Of a stretch of 64,000 bases of DNA, positions 49,582 through 57,869 are shown piece after piece (positions within the stretch are counted from its first letter, which is position 1; each line of letters begins with the position of its first letter). Source of the DNA: JAKAXS01 sp041940525. Its GTDB lineage: Bacteria > Pseudomonadota > Alphaproteobacteria > Rhizobiales > Hyphomicrobiaceae. Made by a program: the position numbers and the translations under genes. The notes under the pieces were generated by a model. The model was given only the letters and a program-made list of their open reading frames with translations, had not been told where the DNA came from and searched no databases. The stretch covers positions 1-64,000 of the forward strand of contig JBGTSB010000006.1 of NCBI GenBank assembly GCA_041940525.1. The letters run 5' to 3'.

Positions 49582-51630
49582 TCAATTCTCCGCACGCCCC
49601 GCTTGCGCTCCATGGGGTTGCCGCAACAAAGTGTCGAGAAGCGGCTGAACCCGCTCAATGCCCAGCCAATTGAGGTGATTATTATCTTTGAACAGTGGTC
49701 GGCTAAGTTCATCCTCCGGCCGGCAGATTTGTTCGTCACAGAAGTATGGCAGCGGGGATGCAATCGTAATGCGTTGGGGATCGAGCAGGCCAACCTGCTC
49801 CAATACTTTTAGCGTTCTTTCCTGACGCTTGATGACTGTTTCGCGCGGCTTGGCCGGATTGTAGGGCTGGTTCCAGGCCAACGCACGCGCCATTGCGACA
49901 GGTACCGAGCGGTCAAACTCCGGTATTGGCGCCAAAATTATTACCCGGTCGGCATGCTGTAGGATGCTTTGTACTGTGTCAGTCAGCATTGACCGCAGGG
50001 CGGTTGGGGACGCCTCGGCATCACCATTGCCGAGCATCACTTTGCGCGCCGTTTCATAAGGCATCGGTGTGCCTTGCACGTAATACGCCCAGCGCGCCGC
50101 AAGCACGACTGTTGAAATGCGCCGGCGGTTTTTCGCGGCGTAATCGCGGATTTCCGCGTTTTGTTGGCGGCAGCTTTCGCTACGGCTCCGGCGATTTGTC
50201 AGTGTCACGCCAAGCAGAGGCGGGCAGCCCGGGCTGAAGACACTGTAGAATATCTGGTCCTTCGGCACGGCCTGCGCGACCGCGCTCTGGAGCATCGCCG
50301 CGTGACTGTCTCCCCATAGGAGAACGCCCCGCGCACCCGCCTTCTGGCGCACATCAGAATTGCACACAGTAAAGTACTTGAACGCCGGGTCAGATTGGCA
50401 GGCTGGCCGCGGGCGAGCAGAGGCCTCGCTGGCGGGGTTTAGAACCGCCAGAACCTCGCGAGGCCAGCGATTGGGAATTCCCCCGGAGTTGCTGAGGAGC
50501 GCGCCGCCCGTCAGAATCAGAGCAGTTGCTGCGGCCTGGATGGCGAAAACGCCTTGCCACCGTTGCCGCGGATTTGTCTTTCGGAACGGCTGTTCGATGA
50601 AACGCCACGAGAGGTAGCCCGCCAAGAGTGACGATGCAAACAAGGTCACTGTCGCGGCCGTCGCATACTGCTCCACAAGCGGGCCATATCGATACTTGGC
50701 AAACACGATCATGGGCCAATGCCAGAGATAGACCGAGTAGGAAATGAGCCCGATCCAAACGAGCGGCCGCGCCGTCAAGGCTTGTGAGATTAGTGTCGAC
50801 CCTTTGGCGCCGCCAGCGATGAGCAAGGCTGAACCAAAGACGGGGATCATCGCGCTCGATCCGGGAAACTCCGTGTCGGGGGAGTAGGCGAGGTATGTCC
50901 ATGCGATCAGGCACGCGCCGGCGGCTGTAAGACTTTCGCGAACGAACCGCTGGCTCGGAAGGCGGGAGTGCAGCAGGACCAGGATTGCGCCTGTCAGAAG
51001 TTCCCAGATCCGGGCCGGCGTTGAGAAAAATGCGGCGTCTTGGGATGACCTGACCAGAACCTCGGAGTAGGCCGCTGAGGCTATGCCTACCACAGCTATG
51101 ACGCCCAATGCCGCGCGTTGTCCTTTCCAGCGCCATACGAGCCACAGCAAGAGGGGAAACGCGAGATAGTACTGCTCTTCAACCGCCAGTGACCAGGTGT
51201 GCAGCAACGGCTTTTCTTCAGCGGCACCGTCAAAATAGCCAGTCTCACCCTGGAAGTTATAGTTGGATATGAAAAGCGCCAGGCTTTGCAAGCTTCGCCC
51301 GTAGGCCGTCAGCTCCGACGGAAACAAGAACAGGTATGACAGCGCTGTTGTAACTATGGCCATGGCCAACAGCGCTGGAATGATACGCCGGATGCGGCGC
51401 TCGTAGAAGCGGATCAGGCTGCGAACGCTGAACGTGCCTGCGGCAAGTTCCGTCACGAGGATACGCGTGATCAGGTATCCAGAGATCACGAAGAAGATGT
51501 CGACTCCTGCGAACCCCCCGCCAATCAATTCGAGATGGAACGCCACCACACCAAGAACCGCGACCGCTCGCAAACCATCAATGTCGGGACGGTAGTCCAT
51601 CCCGCTCATATGGACGGCTCGTTCGCTCAT
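49582..51630 (-). CDS. OafA/YrhL-type acyltransferase with SGNH domain
   Basis: A 682-residue membrane O-acyltransferase. The N-terminal acyltransferase-3 part begins YRPDIDGLRAVAVLGVVAFH and has GYLITRILV, YERRIRRIIPAL and LLHTWSLAVEEQYYLAFPLLLW across about ten helices. The C-terminal SGNH/GDSL hydrolase-like domain has LLWGDSHAAMLQSAV (Ser) and LFKDNNHLNWLGIERV (Asp/His pair). Such proteins acetylate or otherwise acylate cell-surface polysaccharides, lipid or peptidoglycan at the periplasmic face. Divergent from the channel fusion gene at 51840. Target unknown. Confidence 0.92.
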   Translation of the reverse strand: MSERAVHMSGMDYRPDIDGLRAVAVLGVVAFHLELIGGGFAGVDIFFVISGYLITRILVTELAAGTFSVRSLIRFYERRIRRIIPALLAMAIVTTALSYLFLFPSELTAYGRSLQSLALFISNYNFQGETGYFDGAAEEKPLLHTWSLAVEEQYYLAFPLLLWLVWRWKGQRAALGVIAVVGIASAAYSEVLVRSSQDAAFFSTPARIWELLTGAILVLLHSRLPSQRFVRESLTAAGACLIAWTYLAYSPDTEFPGSSAMIPVFGSALLIAGGAKGSTLISQALTARPLVWIGLISYSVYLWHWPMIVFAKYRYGPLVEQYATAATVTLFASSLLAGYLSWRFIEQPFRKTNPRQRWQGVFAIQAAATALILTGGALLSNSGGIPNRWPREVLAVLNPASEASARPRPACQSDPAFKYFTVCNSDVRQKAGARGVLLWGDSHAAMLQSAVAQAVPKDQIFYSVFSPGCPPLLGVTLTNRRSRSESCRQQNAEIRDYAAKNRRRISTVVLAARWAYYVQGTPMPYETARKVMLGNGDAEASPTALRSMLTDTVQSILQHADRVIILAPIPEFDRSVPVAMARALAWNQPYNPAKPRETVIKRQERTLKVLEQVGLLDPQRITIASPLPYFCDEQICRPEDELSRPLFKDNNHLNWLGIERVQPLLDTLLRQPHGAQAGRAEN

Positions 51631-51839
51631 TCTGTCGCCTTGTCGTAATTGTCATCCAACAGTCATAGGCTCTAGCCGATCCTGGTCCGGGCAGCCAAGG
51701 CTCAAAACCCTGCGTTGCCACCCCAATAGAGGTTGTTCATTCACTGTTTCCGCCTTTCAAACCCGGTCTGTTACCGGATCGGCACACCCATAGCCGATGC
51801 GATGGACTATCTTGCCCGGGCTCAATCCGGGGGGCGGGC
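51631..51839. promoter_or_regulatory. Divergent upstream region between acyltransferase and channel fusion genes
   Basis: About 209 bases. A GC-rich stretch GGGGGGCGGGC lies just before the channel gene ATG. No clear -35/-10 boxes or palindromes were found. Confidence 0.35.
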
Positions 51840-54176
51840 ATGGTGAGGTTTTCTATCGATGGTGCGCGCGCGGGGCGAAGGCCTACGCCAAGCCGGCGCT
51901 TGGCCGCCGCGTTGCGGATCATTGCGGCCGCCCTTACCGCTGTCATGGTTTTGCTCCTGCCCGTTTCCGCAGCGCTCGCCGATGACACCTTGAAAATCGC
52001 CGTGCACGTCAGCTCCGACGGCAACCGCTGTTACGCGCCAGGGCTGGTCGCTGCCATACGCCATTTCACCGGGCGATACGCGTCTGAGGTAAACAGCAAG
52101 GGCGGCATTGCCGGCCGCGCGATCGAGCTGGATTATTTCGACGACTATGAAGACTCCGGCAAAACCGTTGCCAATGTGCGCGAGGCCGTCACCAACGACA
52201 ACACGGTTGCAATGCTGGGACTGCCGAGTTCGACGCGCGGGCGCGCCGTGTTCGATGCGTTGGGGACCCAGCTAAAGGACAAGAGCATCCCTTTCATCAC
52301 AGAGATGTCTCTGGATCGCATCTTTCGCGATTGGCCGAGCGTGTTCACGATGGCGAGCTCGGTCCGCAATGAGTTGGAGGTGGTGCAAAAGCTGCTGGCC
52401 ACCGGCGGCTACCAGCGGCCTGCGTTCGTCGGCGTGGATGATGATCTCTATTCCTTCGCGCTTGAAGACGGCGTCGCCAATGTTCCCAATGGGCCCGAGC
52501 TGGTCGCCCGTCTGCGCGTGCCGGTCCGCGGCTACATCCTGCCTGATGCCGAAACCAAGGAGGCGGCCCGAAAGCTCGCTGAAGCCCAGCCGGACATTAT
52601 CGTGTTGTCGATCCACTCCGGGCCATCTGCGGGCTTGCTCAAAGAGCTAAGCGCGTTGGGTGTGAAGGCGCCCGTGATGGTCCTGCTGGGGCGTATCGCA
52701 ACAATTGCCTCGCGCCTTGGCGAAGGCGTCTACAAAGGCACGATTTCGCAGATCGCGCGCGAGGGCGTGCCGAACGTTTTCAGCGAACGGTTGCGCCACC
52801 GGATTTGGCGCGCGCCCAACGAGACCTGGGTGTTTCCTGACCTCATGGTGCCGGAGTCACCGGGTTGGAAGGATGGGCGTTGTGAGGAAAGCAGCGCGCC
52901 GCCACGCACAATATACGATGCCGGCAACAGCCGTGCGGTTGGGCGAGGCATGCAATATCGCGATGTGCTCAGCCTCATCGTCGAGGCCGCGCGCACGGCT
53001 CCTGACGATGCCACGGTACCGCAATTGCGCGACCACATTGGGAAGAAGCTGCGCAGCTTCGTCGAAGGGCGCTTTGTGCTGAAGGGCCTATGGCGGGACT
53101 TGGCCTTTACCGCGAACCGCACCGCGGCCGAAGACATTCTGTTCGTAGTCAAGAACCCCAACGATGAAGCCATCGTGTTGTCGCCGGTTCAGTACCAGCG
53201 CATTAACGGAACGTTGCGCGAGGCGGCAACGCTTTACACGTCCATCGATCTTGTAAGCTTGTCGCACATCGACACCAATGACCAGAGCTTTGACGCGGAG
53301 TTTTACCTGTCAATCAAGAGCGCAGATGACCGCTTCAGCATCAATGATATCGATTTCACCAACGCCTACCGCTCGCAAGCGATTGGCGAGAAGCTCCTCA
53401 ATGTTCGCGAAATCCATGCCGGGAACGAACGCGGCAGCTTCGCGCCAGGCGTGAAGCTCTACAAGGTTTCGGGCAAGTTTCTGTTCGAACCGGAGCTCGG
53501 GCACTACCCTTTCGACGCCCAGCGCTTTTCCATTTCGTTTCAGCCGACGACTACCGAAAAATCTTTTTTGGTGCAGCCTCTGCCGGACCTGCGGCAAGTG
53601 ACGGACATGAATCTCGACGGCTGGAGGTTTGTCGAACACTACGTCGGCGCGGACCAGGACATCATTCCGACGATCGGACAGACTTTGTCGGAACGGCGCA
53701 TCGTTCCGTTTTACAAGTTCAACGCCACTTGGATCGCCCAGCGCATCTCCATCGACTATTACACGCGCGTGGTGATCCCCCTCGCCTTTATTCTGCTGGT
53801 GACATACTTCTCGGTTTACCTGCCGCACGCGCGCTTTGACTCCATCATGGGCATTCAGGTTACCGCGCTCCTGTCGTCCATTGCGTTGTATCTCGCCCTG
53901 CCGAAGTTGGACACGGATCAGGCAACCTTGTCCGACAAGATTTTCATGATCACCTACGCAGCGGTCAGCACGATGATTGGGCTGTCGATCTTGAAGGACA
54001 ACGTCTCGCATAAGAAGCGGAGTATCATTCGCGCGCTCGTCACGCTGACGCAAAGAGGTGTGTTCCCCTTTGCCGTGATCGCCTCGATGGCGGGCATGAT
54101 CGCTTATGGGCAAGTGCCGGGGACCGATACGGTCTTCAACACGTTTGGCCGCGTGCTAGGGATCATCCCGTCTTGA
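51840..54176 (+). CDS. Periplasmic binding protein fused to a pentameric ligand-gated ion channel
   Basis: A 778-residue fusion. Signal peptide to about residue 47 (SAALADD). Residues 50-450 form a type I periplasmic binding domain of the Leu/Ile/Val kind: GLVAAIRHFTGRYASEVNSKGG, FDDYEDSGKT, RPAFVGVDDD. Residues 455-640 look like a Cys-loop-superfamily extracellular domain: DAEFYLSIKSADDRFS, and the Pro-loop HYPFDAQRFSISF at 555-567. Four helices follow: M1 641-661, M2 about 668-688, M3 about 699-717, M4 about 740-757. By eye M2 has Leu678 at 9', Thr675 at 6' and Asp667 at -2', the latter suggesting cation selectivity. Only one neighbour, an acyltransferase, is divergent. Confidence 0.88.
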   Translation: MVRFSIDGARAGRRPTPSRRLAAALRIIAAALTAVMVLLLPVSAALADDTLKIAVHVSSDGNRCYAPGLVAAIRHFTGRYASEVNSKGGIAGRAIELDYFDDYEDSGKTVANVREAVTNDNTVAMLGLPSSTRGRAVFDALGTQLKDKSIPFITEMSLDRIFRDWPSVFTMASSVRNELEVVQKLLATGGYQRPAFVGVDDDLYSFALEDGVANVPNGPELVARLRVPVRGYILPDAETKEAARKLAEAQPDIIVLSIHSGPSAGLLKELSALGVKAPVMVLLGRIATIASRLGEGVYKGTISQIAREGVPNVFSERLRHRIWRAPNETWVFPDLMVPESPGWKDGRCEESSAPPRTIYDAGNSRAVGRGMQYRDVLSLIVEAARTAPDDATVPQLRDHIGKKLRSFVEGRFVLKGLWRDLAFTANRTAAEDILFVVKNPNDEAIVLSPVQYQRINGTLREAATLYTSIDLVSLSHIDTNDQSFDAEFYLSIKSADDRFSINDIDFTNAYRSQAIGEKLLNVREIHAGNERGSFAPGVKLYKVSGKFLFEPELGHYPFDAQRFSISFQPTTTEKSFLVQPLPDLRQVTDMNLDGWRFVEHYVGADQDIIPTIGQTLSERRIVPFYKFNATWIAQRISIDYYTRVVIPLAFILLVTYFSVYLPHARFDSIMGIQVTALLSSIALYLALPKLDTDQATLSDKIFMITYAAVSTMIGLSILKDNVSHKKRSIIRALVTLTQRGVFPFAVIASMAGMIAYGQVPGTDTVFNTFGRVLGIIPS

Positions 54177-54198
54177 TTTTGCTTCTCGCCTCCAGCCT

Positions 54199-54942
54199 CT
54201 ATTTCAAGACCGAGGCCATGAAGCTCGTGAACGCGTCCCAGGACAGCCGGTCGGCGCGTTCCTGATACCGGTCAGAACCAAAGACAGTGAATGCGTGGGG
54301 CGCACCGGAATAGACTTCGATCGTGTAGGTGGTGCCGGCTGCTTCCAACTCTTTGCCGAGCGTTGCAACGTCGTCCAACGTAATTGAGCTATCAGCTCCG
54401 CCGTGCGCGATGAGCAAGGGTGGCGTGTCCTTGCTGTAGCTTTGGCCTTCCGGCGTTTTTAGCCCGCCGTGGAAAGACGCGAAACCCACAACGTTTTCGG
54501 CCAAACCAGAGCGTGCGAGTTCCAATGTGGCGCTGCCCCCGAAACAATAGCCCATCACAACCGTCTCCTGCGCCGTGCTTTTTTGGCGCGCCTCGGCTAG
54601 ACCGGCCAAGAGCCGCTGTCTCATGGCTTCGCGGTCGTTGTAGAGCTTCCCGGTTTCTGCCTTCTTTGCGCCGGTCTCGACCGGGCGATTGCCCTTGCCA
54701 TAAAGATCGACGGCAAACGCGTCGTAGCCAAGCTTGGCCAACATAGCCGCGCGTTTTTCCTCATACTCAGTCAGGCCGTCCCAGTCGTGCACGATGAGCA
54801 CGAGGCCCTTTGCGGGTTGTTCTGATTTTTCCCAATATCCTTCATAGTCCGCACCGGCCACCTGATAGGTGACAGCCTCACCAGCGATGGCGGAGTGGGC
54901 GGTAGTTGATAGTACGAGCGCGGCAAGCAGGGTCCTGATCAT
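54199..54942 (-). CDS. Exported dienelactone hydrolase family protein
   Basis: A 247-residue alpha/beta hydrolase. ATG 54942 gives the signal peptide MIRTLLAALVLSTTAHSAIA; frame-open sequence upstream adds nothing conserved. Catalytic triad elements are VVMGYCFGGSATLELA (Cys nucleophile), HGGADSSI (Asp) and GAPHAFTVFG (His). IVHDWDGLTEYEEKRAAML and YDAFAVDLYGKG match the DLH family. Substrate unknown; likely periplasmic. Convergent with the channel gene, 22 bases apart. Confidence 0.88.
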   Translation of the reverse strand: MIRTLLAALVLSTTAHSAIAGEAVTYQVAGADYEGYWEKSEQPAKGLVLIVHDWDGLTEYEEKRAAMLAKLGYDAFAVDLYGKGNRPVETGAKKAETGKLYNDREAMRQRLLAGLAEARQKSTAQETVVMGYCFGGSATLELARSGLAENVVGFASFHGGLKTPEGQSYSKDTPPLLIAHGGADSSITLDDVATLGKELEAAGTTYTIEVYSGAPHAFTVFGSDRYQERADRLSWDAFTSFMASVLK

Positions 54943-55049
54943 GGCTGAGTTCCAGTTTGATTTTTGAGATCGCACTCGTTTCGAGCGCGAAAGGGCGATA
55001 GAAGTTCGTGCGACAGACGACGGTACTGGCGCTAGAAAGAGGCAACGGC

Positions 55050-55502
55050 ATGAAGACCGCTTTGGGATTGATCGTATTCGCAGCATTAACGGCGGCAACG
55101 GCCGTGTCTGGCGCAACTTTCGAACCCGGTGTTTGGTACGAAGGGCTTAGCAAGCCGGATTGGACGCCGCCGAACTGGGCTTTCCCCGTTGCCTGGACCA
55201 TCCTTTACATCATGATCGCCATTGCCGGCTGGCTGGCGTGGCGTGCCCTTGGTATCGGACTTGCCGTCGCGGCCTGGCTGATCCAGATGGGCCTCAACGC
55301 CTTATGGTCCTATCTGATGTTTGAGCGCCACGACATCACGCTTGCGCTCGCGGACATCGGCATTCTGTGGGTGGCGATCGGCGCGTTTGTCGTGCTGACC
55401 TGGAAACCCGCCCGCCTGGCCGCGCTGATGTTCCTGCCCTACTGGGCGTGGGTGACGTTCGCCGCCGCGCTGAACTACGCCGTATGGGTGCGAAACGTGT
55501 GA
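55050..55502 (+). CDS. tspO: TspO/MBR family tryptophan-rich sensory protein
   Basis: A 150-residue inner- or outer-membrane protein with five helices. It shows the diagnostic WYEGLSKPDWTPPNWAFPVAWTILYIMIAIAGWLAW (in parts), QMGLNALWSYLMFERHD, and the C-terminal FLPYWAWVTFAAALNYAVW. TspO proteins bind porphyrins and cholesterol-like ligands and affect tetrapyrrole metabolism in alphaproteobacteria. The ATG at 55050 was taken; the longer frame from 55008 lacks a ribosome site. Confidence 0.93.
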   Translation: MKTALGLIVFAALTAATAVSGATFEPGVWYEGLSKPDWTPPNWAFPVAWTILYIMIAIAGWLAWRALGIGLAVAAWLIQMGLNALWSYLMFERHDITLALADIGILWVAIGAFVVLTWKPARLAALMFLPYWAWVTFAAALNYAVWVRNV

Positions 55503-55526
55503 CGCTCGCGGGCTGACCGTTTTGTG

Positions 55527-55913
55527 TCAGCGCGCAGTAATGGCTGTGATGTCCATCACAACAGGCGCGTGATGATGGGCCGTGTGCGCTGGAAACGGAC
55601 GCCCACGCACTTGAACCGCCTTGCCGACGAAGCCAGCGATTTGCTGGTGGACTGCGTCATCAGAAGAAAAGATGTGGATGCTTTTTGAGCTGTCAACGCT
55701 ATCGTCCGGCTCTTCGGCGGTGAGGCAGACGGGTTGTGACAGAAGCAAGACATAGGGCTTTTGCGGCCTTCCGGCTGCGTCTTGCGCATCGAGAATTGCC
55801 AAGCGGCCTTCAATCGCTTGATCATCTTTACTATCCGACAAGCAAGCGTCCTGGGCCATGACGGCCCCTGCCAGCCCCAAGCTCGTCACCATCACGGCCA
55901 ATATGCGCATCAT
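55527..55913 (-). CDS. Exported DUF4431-like protein
   Basis: A 128-residue exported protein, signal peptide to about residue 21 (AGAVMAQDA). The mature part includes EGRLAILDAQDAAGRPQKPYVLLLSQPVCLTAEEP and VGKAVQVRGRPFPAHTAHHHAPVVMD, matching the OB-fold-like DUF4431 layout: an N-terminal Gly-x-Leu strand, the VCL motif and a C-terminal HTAHHHAPV segment. Function unknown. The stop lies 24 bases from the convergent tspO stop, where a short GCTGAC/GTCAGC hairpin (55512..55531) may serve as a weak terminator. Confidence 0.75.
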   Translation of the reverse strand: MMRILAVMVTSLGLAGAVMAQDACLSDSKDDQAIEGRLAILDAQDAAGRPQKPYVLLLSQPVCLTAEEPDDSVDSSKSIHIFSSDDAVHQQIAGFVGKAVQVRGRPFPAHTAHHHAPVVMDITAITAR

Positions 55914-56036
55914 CGTGCCATCTCCTTGTGAATTCTCAGCCTATCTCGCTTCCCACATTGTGATGATATCGTATTTGTTTGATACTCCGCACCGCTATTC
56001 GCCCGCCACCGTAAACGATCAGGAGATCCCCCAGGC

Positions 56037-57368
56037 ATGACGCTCACCACCAAAGTTGTAATCGGCATGCTTACGGGCCTGATCGTTGGCGTCATCTTTA
56101 ACGCGATCGATGTGCCCTTCATCAACGAACATATTGCCGGCGGCCTGTTCGACATGATCGGGAAAATGTTTGTCAATGCGCTGAAGATGCTCGTCGTGCC
56201 TTTGGTGGTCTTCTCTTTGATCTGCGGTGTCACGGGAATTGGCGAGATCAGCATGCTGGGCCGTGTCGGCGGCAAGGCGTTCGGCCTCTACCTGGCCACG
56301 ACCGCGATCGCGATCACTGTGGCCATATCGCTGGCGGGCTTGGTCGGTCCCGGCGAAGGCTTTGAAATGAGCGGCATCGACACCTCCGGCATGACCGGTA
56401 AGGAGGCGCCGAGCGTCTGGGATGTGTTCGCGGGCATTGTGCCGACCAACCCGATCGCTGCCTTCGCGAACGGCGAAATGTTGCAGATCATCTTCTACGT
56501 TATCTTGGTGGGTATTGCCGCGCTTATGCTGGGCGACCGGTCGTCGGGCTTCGTCGCCGCTTGCGAGTACATGAACGAACTGATGATGAAGGTCGTCGAG
56601 ATCGTCATGGCCTTTGCGCCCTATGGTGTGTTCTGCCTCATCGCGAAGACTTTTACGGAGCAGGGTTTGGAGCTGTTCCTGCCAGTGATCGCCTATGTTG
56701 CCACGCTCACGACAGCTCTACTCGTGCACCTGTTCGTGACGCTGATGATCATGCTTAAGCTTTTCACCGGCCTTAACCCGCTTACGTTCATGCGGAAGAT
56801 GCGTCCCGCCCAGATTTTCGCATTCTCGACAGCAAGCTCGAACGCAACCATTCCTGTGACGTTCCGTTGCGTCACGCAGAGGCTTGGCGTCAACAACTCG
56901 GTCGCGTCATTCTCGGTGCCGTTTGGTGCCACGATCAACATGGACGGGACAGCGATCATGCAAGGCGTCGCGACCGTGTTCTTGGCGAACGTCTATGGCG
57001 TCGAACTTGGGATCGCTGGGTACTTGACCGTCATCGGCATGGCGGTGCTGTCGTCTATCGGCACGGCCGGTGTTCCAGGCGTCGGCCTCGTTATGCTGAC
57101 GATGGTGCTGGGCCAAGTTGGACTGCCCGTCGAAGGCATCGCCCTCATTATCGGTGTCGACCGTTTGATGGACATGATCCGAACGTCCGTGAACATAACT
57201 GGCGACGCCGTCGTCACGACGATCGTGGCGTCGTCGGAAGGCAAAATCGACATGAGCGTATTCGATGATCCTGACGCAGGTGTGCTGCACGAGGCGGATT
57301 TTGACATTGACGAAGCGGCCGAGGGCCGGCTGGCAAAGCTCGCCCACGAGCACGATCATCGCAAATGA
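56037..57368 (+). CDS. Dicarboxylate/amino acid:cation symporter (DAACS family)
   Basis: A 443-residue inner-membrane symporter of the glutamate/dicarboxylate type: about eight helices, then the HP1 and HP2 hairpins. Seen: FVNALKMLVVPLVVFSLICGV, STASSNATIPVTFRC (Ser-rich HP1 motif), FSVPFGATINMDGTAIMQGVATVF (the NMDGT motif in TM7), and GTAGVPGVGLVMLTMVL (HP2). Substrate may be glutamate, aspartate or C4-dicarboxylates. It stands alone with a likely own promoter at 55914..56036. Confidence 0.93.
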   Translation: MTLTTKVVIGMLTGLIVGVIFNAIDVPFINEHIAGGLFDMIGKMFVNALKMLVVPLVVFSLICGVTGIGEISMLGRVGGKAFGLYLATTAIAITVAISLAGLVGPGEGFEMSGIDTSGMTGKEAPSVWDVFAGIVPTNPIAAFANGEMLQIIFYVILVGIAALMLGDRSSGFVAACEYMNELMMKVVEIVMAFAPYGVFCLIAKTFTEQGLELFLPVIAYVATLTTALLVHLFVTLMIMLKLFTGLNPLTFMRKMRPAQIFAFSTASSNATIPVTFRCVTQRLGVNNSVASFSVPFGATINMDGTAIMQGVATVFLANVYGVELGIAGYLTVIGMAVLSSIGTAGVPGVGLVMLTMVLGQVGLPVEGIALIIGVDRLMDMIRTSVNITGDAVVTTIVASSEGKIDMSVFDDPDAGVLHEADFDIDEAAEGRLAKLAHEHDHRK

Positions 57369-57410
57369 CGGGAAATTCGTTTCCTTCCCTATGAAACACT
57401 GAAAGGACGC

Positions 57411-57863
57411 ATGTTACAAAGCTTAGAACACTTCATCCGCAAGCTCACGGCTTCCGAAGAACCCGAGACCATGGATGGCGACGAGGTTGCTCTTGCCTGT
57501 GCCGCCCTACTCATCCGCTGCGCCAAGGCGGACGGCCACCAATCGCCGGAAGAGGACGCGAAAATTCGAGAAATTCTCGGGCGCCGTTTCTCGATCGTAA
57601 GTGAAGATGCCGAAAAGCTGATAGCCCTTGCGGGTGAGAAGGAAGCCGAGGCGCTCGATACATACCGCTTCACGCGCGTGCTGCATCGGCAGCTCGATTC
57701 CGATGCGCGCAAGGAGATCGTCGGCCTTCTGTGGGAGATGACGCACGCCGACGGCGAGATCGACTATGACGAGCGTTCAGCCGTCACGCTCGCGGCTTCC
57801 CTCTTGCACGTGGAAATCCGCGACGCCGTCGCCCTGCGCCGCGCCGTCGTGCGCAGCGGATAG
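57411..57863 (+). CDS. TerB-like protein (tellurite-resistance B family)
   Basis: A 150-residue all-helical protein: ALACAALLIRCAKADGHQSPEED and GLLWEMTHADGEIDYDERSAVTLAASLL give the two-repeat DGxxxxxE pattern of TerB-like proteins, with the acidic residues that bind metal in TerB. Membrane-free and cytoplasmic. Tellurite resistance is not implied: the rest of the ter cluster is absent. It starts 42 bases after the symporter. Confidence 0.85.
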   Translation: MLQSLEHFIRKLTASEEPETMDGDEVALACAALLIRCAKADGHQSPEEDAKIREILGRRFSIVSEDAEKLIALAGEKEAEALDTYRFTRVLHRQLDSDARKEIVGLLWEMTHADGEIDYDERSAVTLAASLLHVEIRDAVALRRAVVRSG

Positions 57864-57869
57864 GCTTTC

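Noticed and set aside
57411..57863. Tellurite-resistance determinant
   Set aside because: A lone TerB-like domain is widespread and not evidence of resistance; other ter genes are absent.
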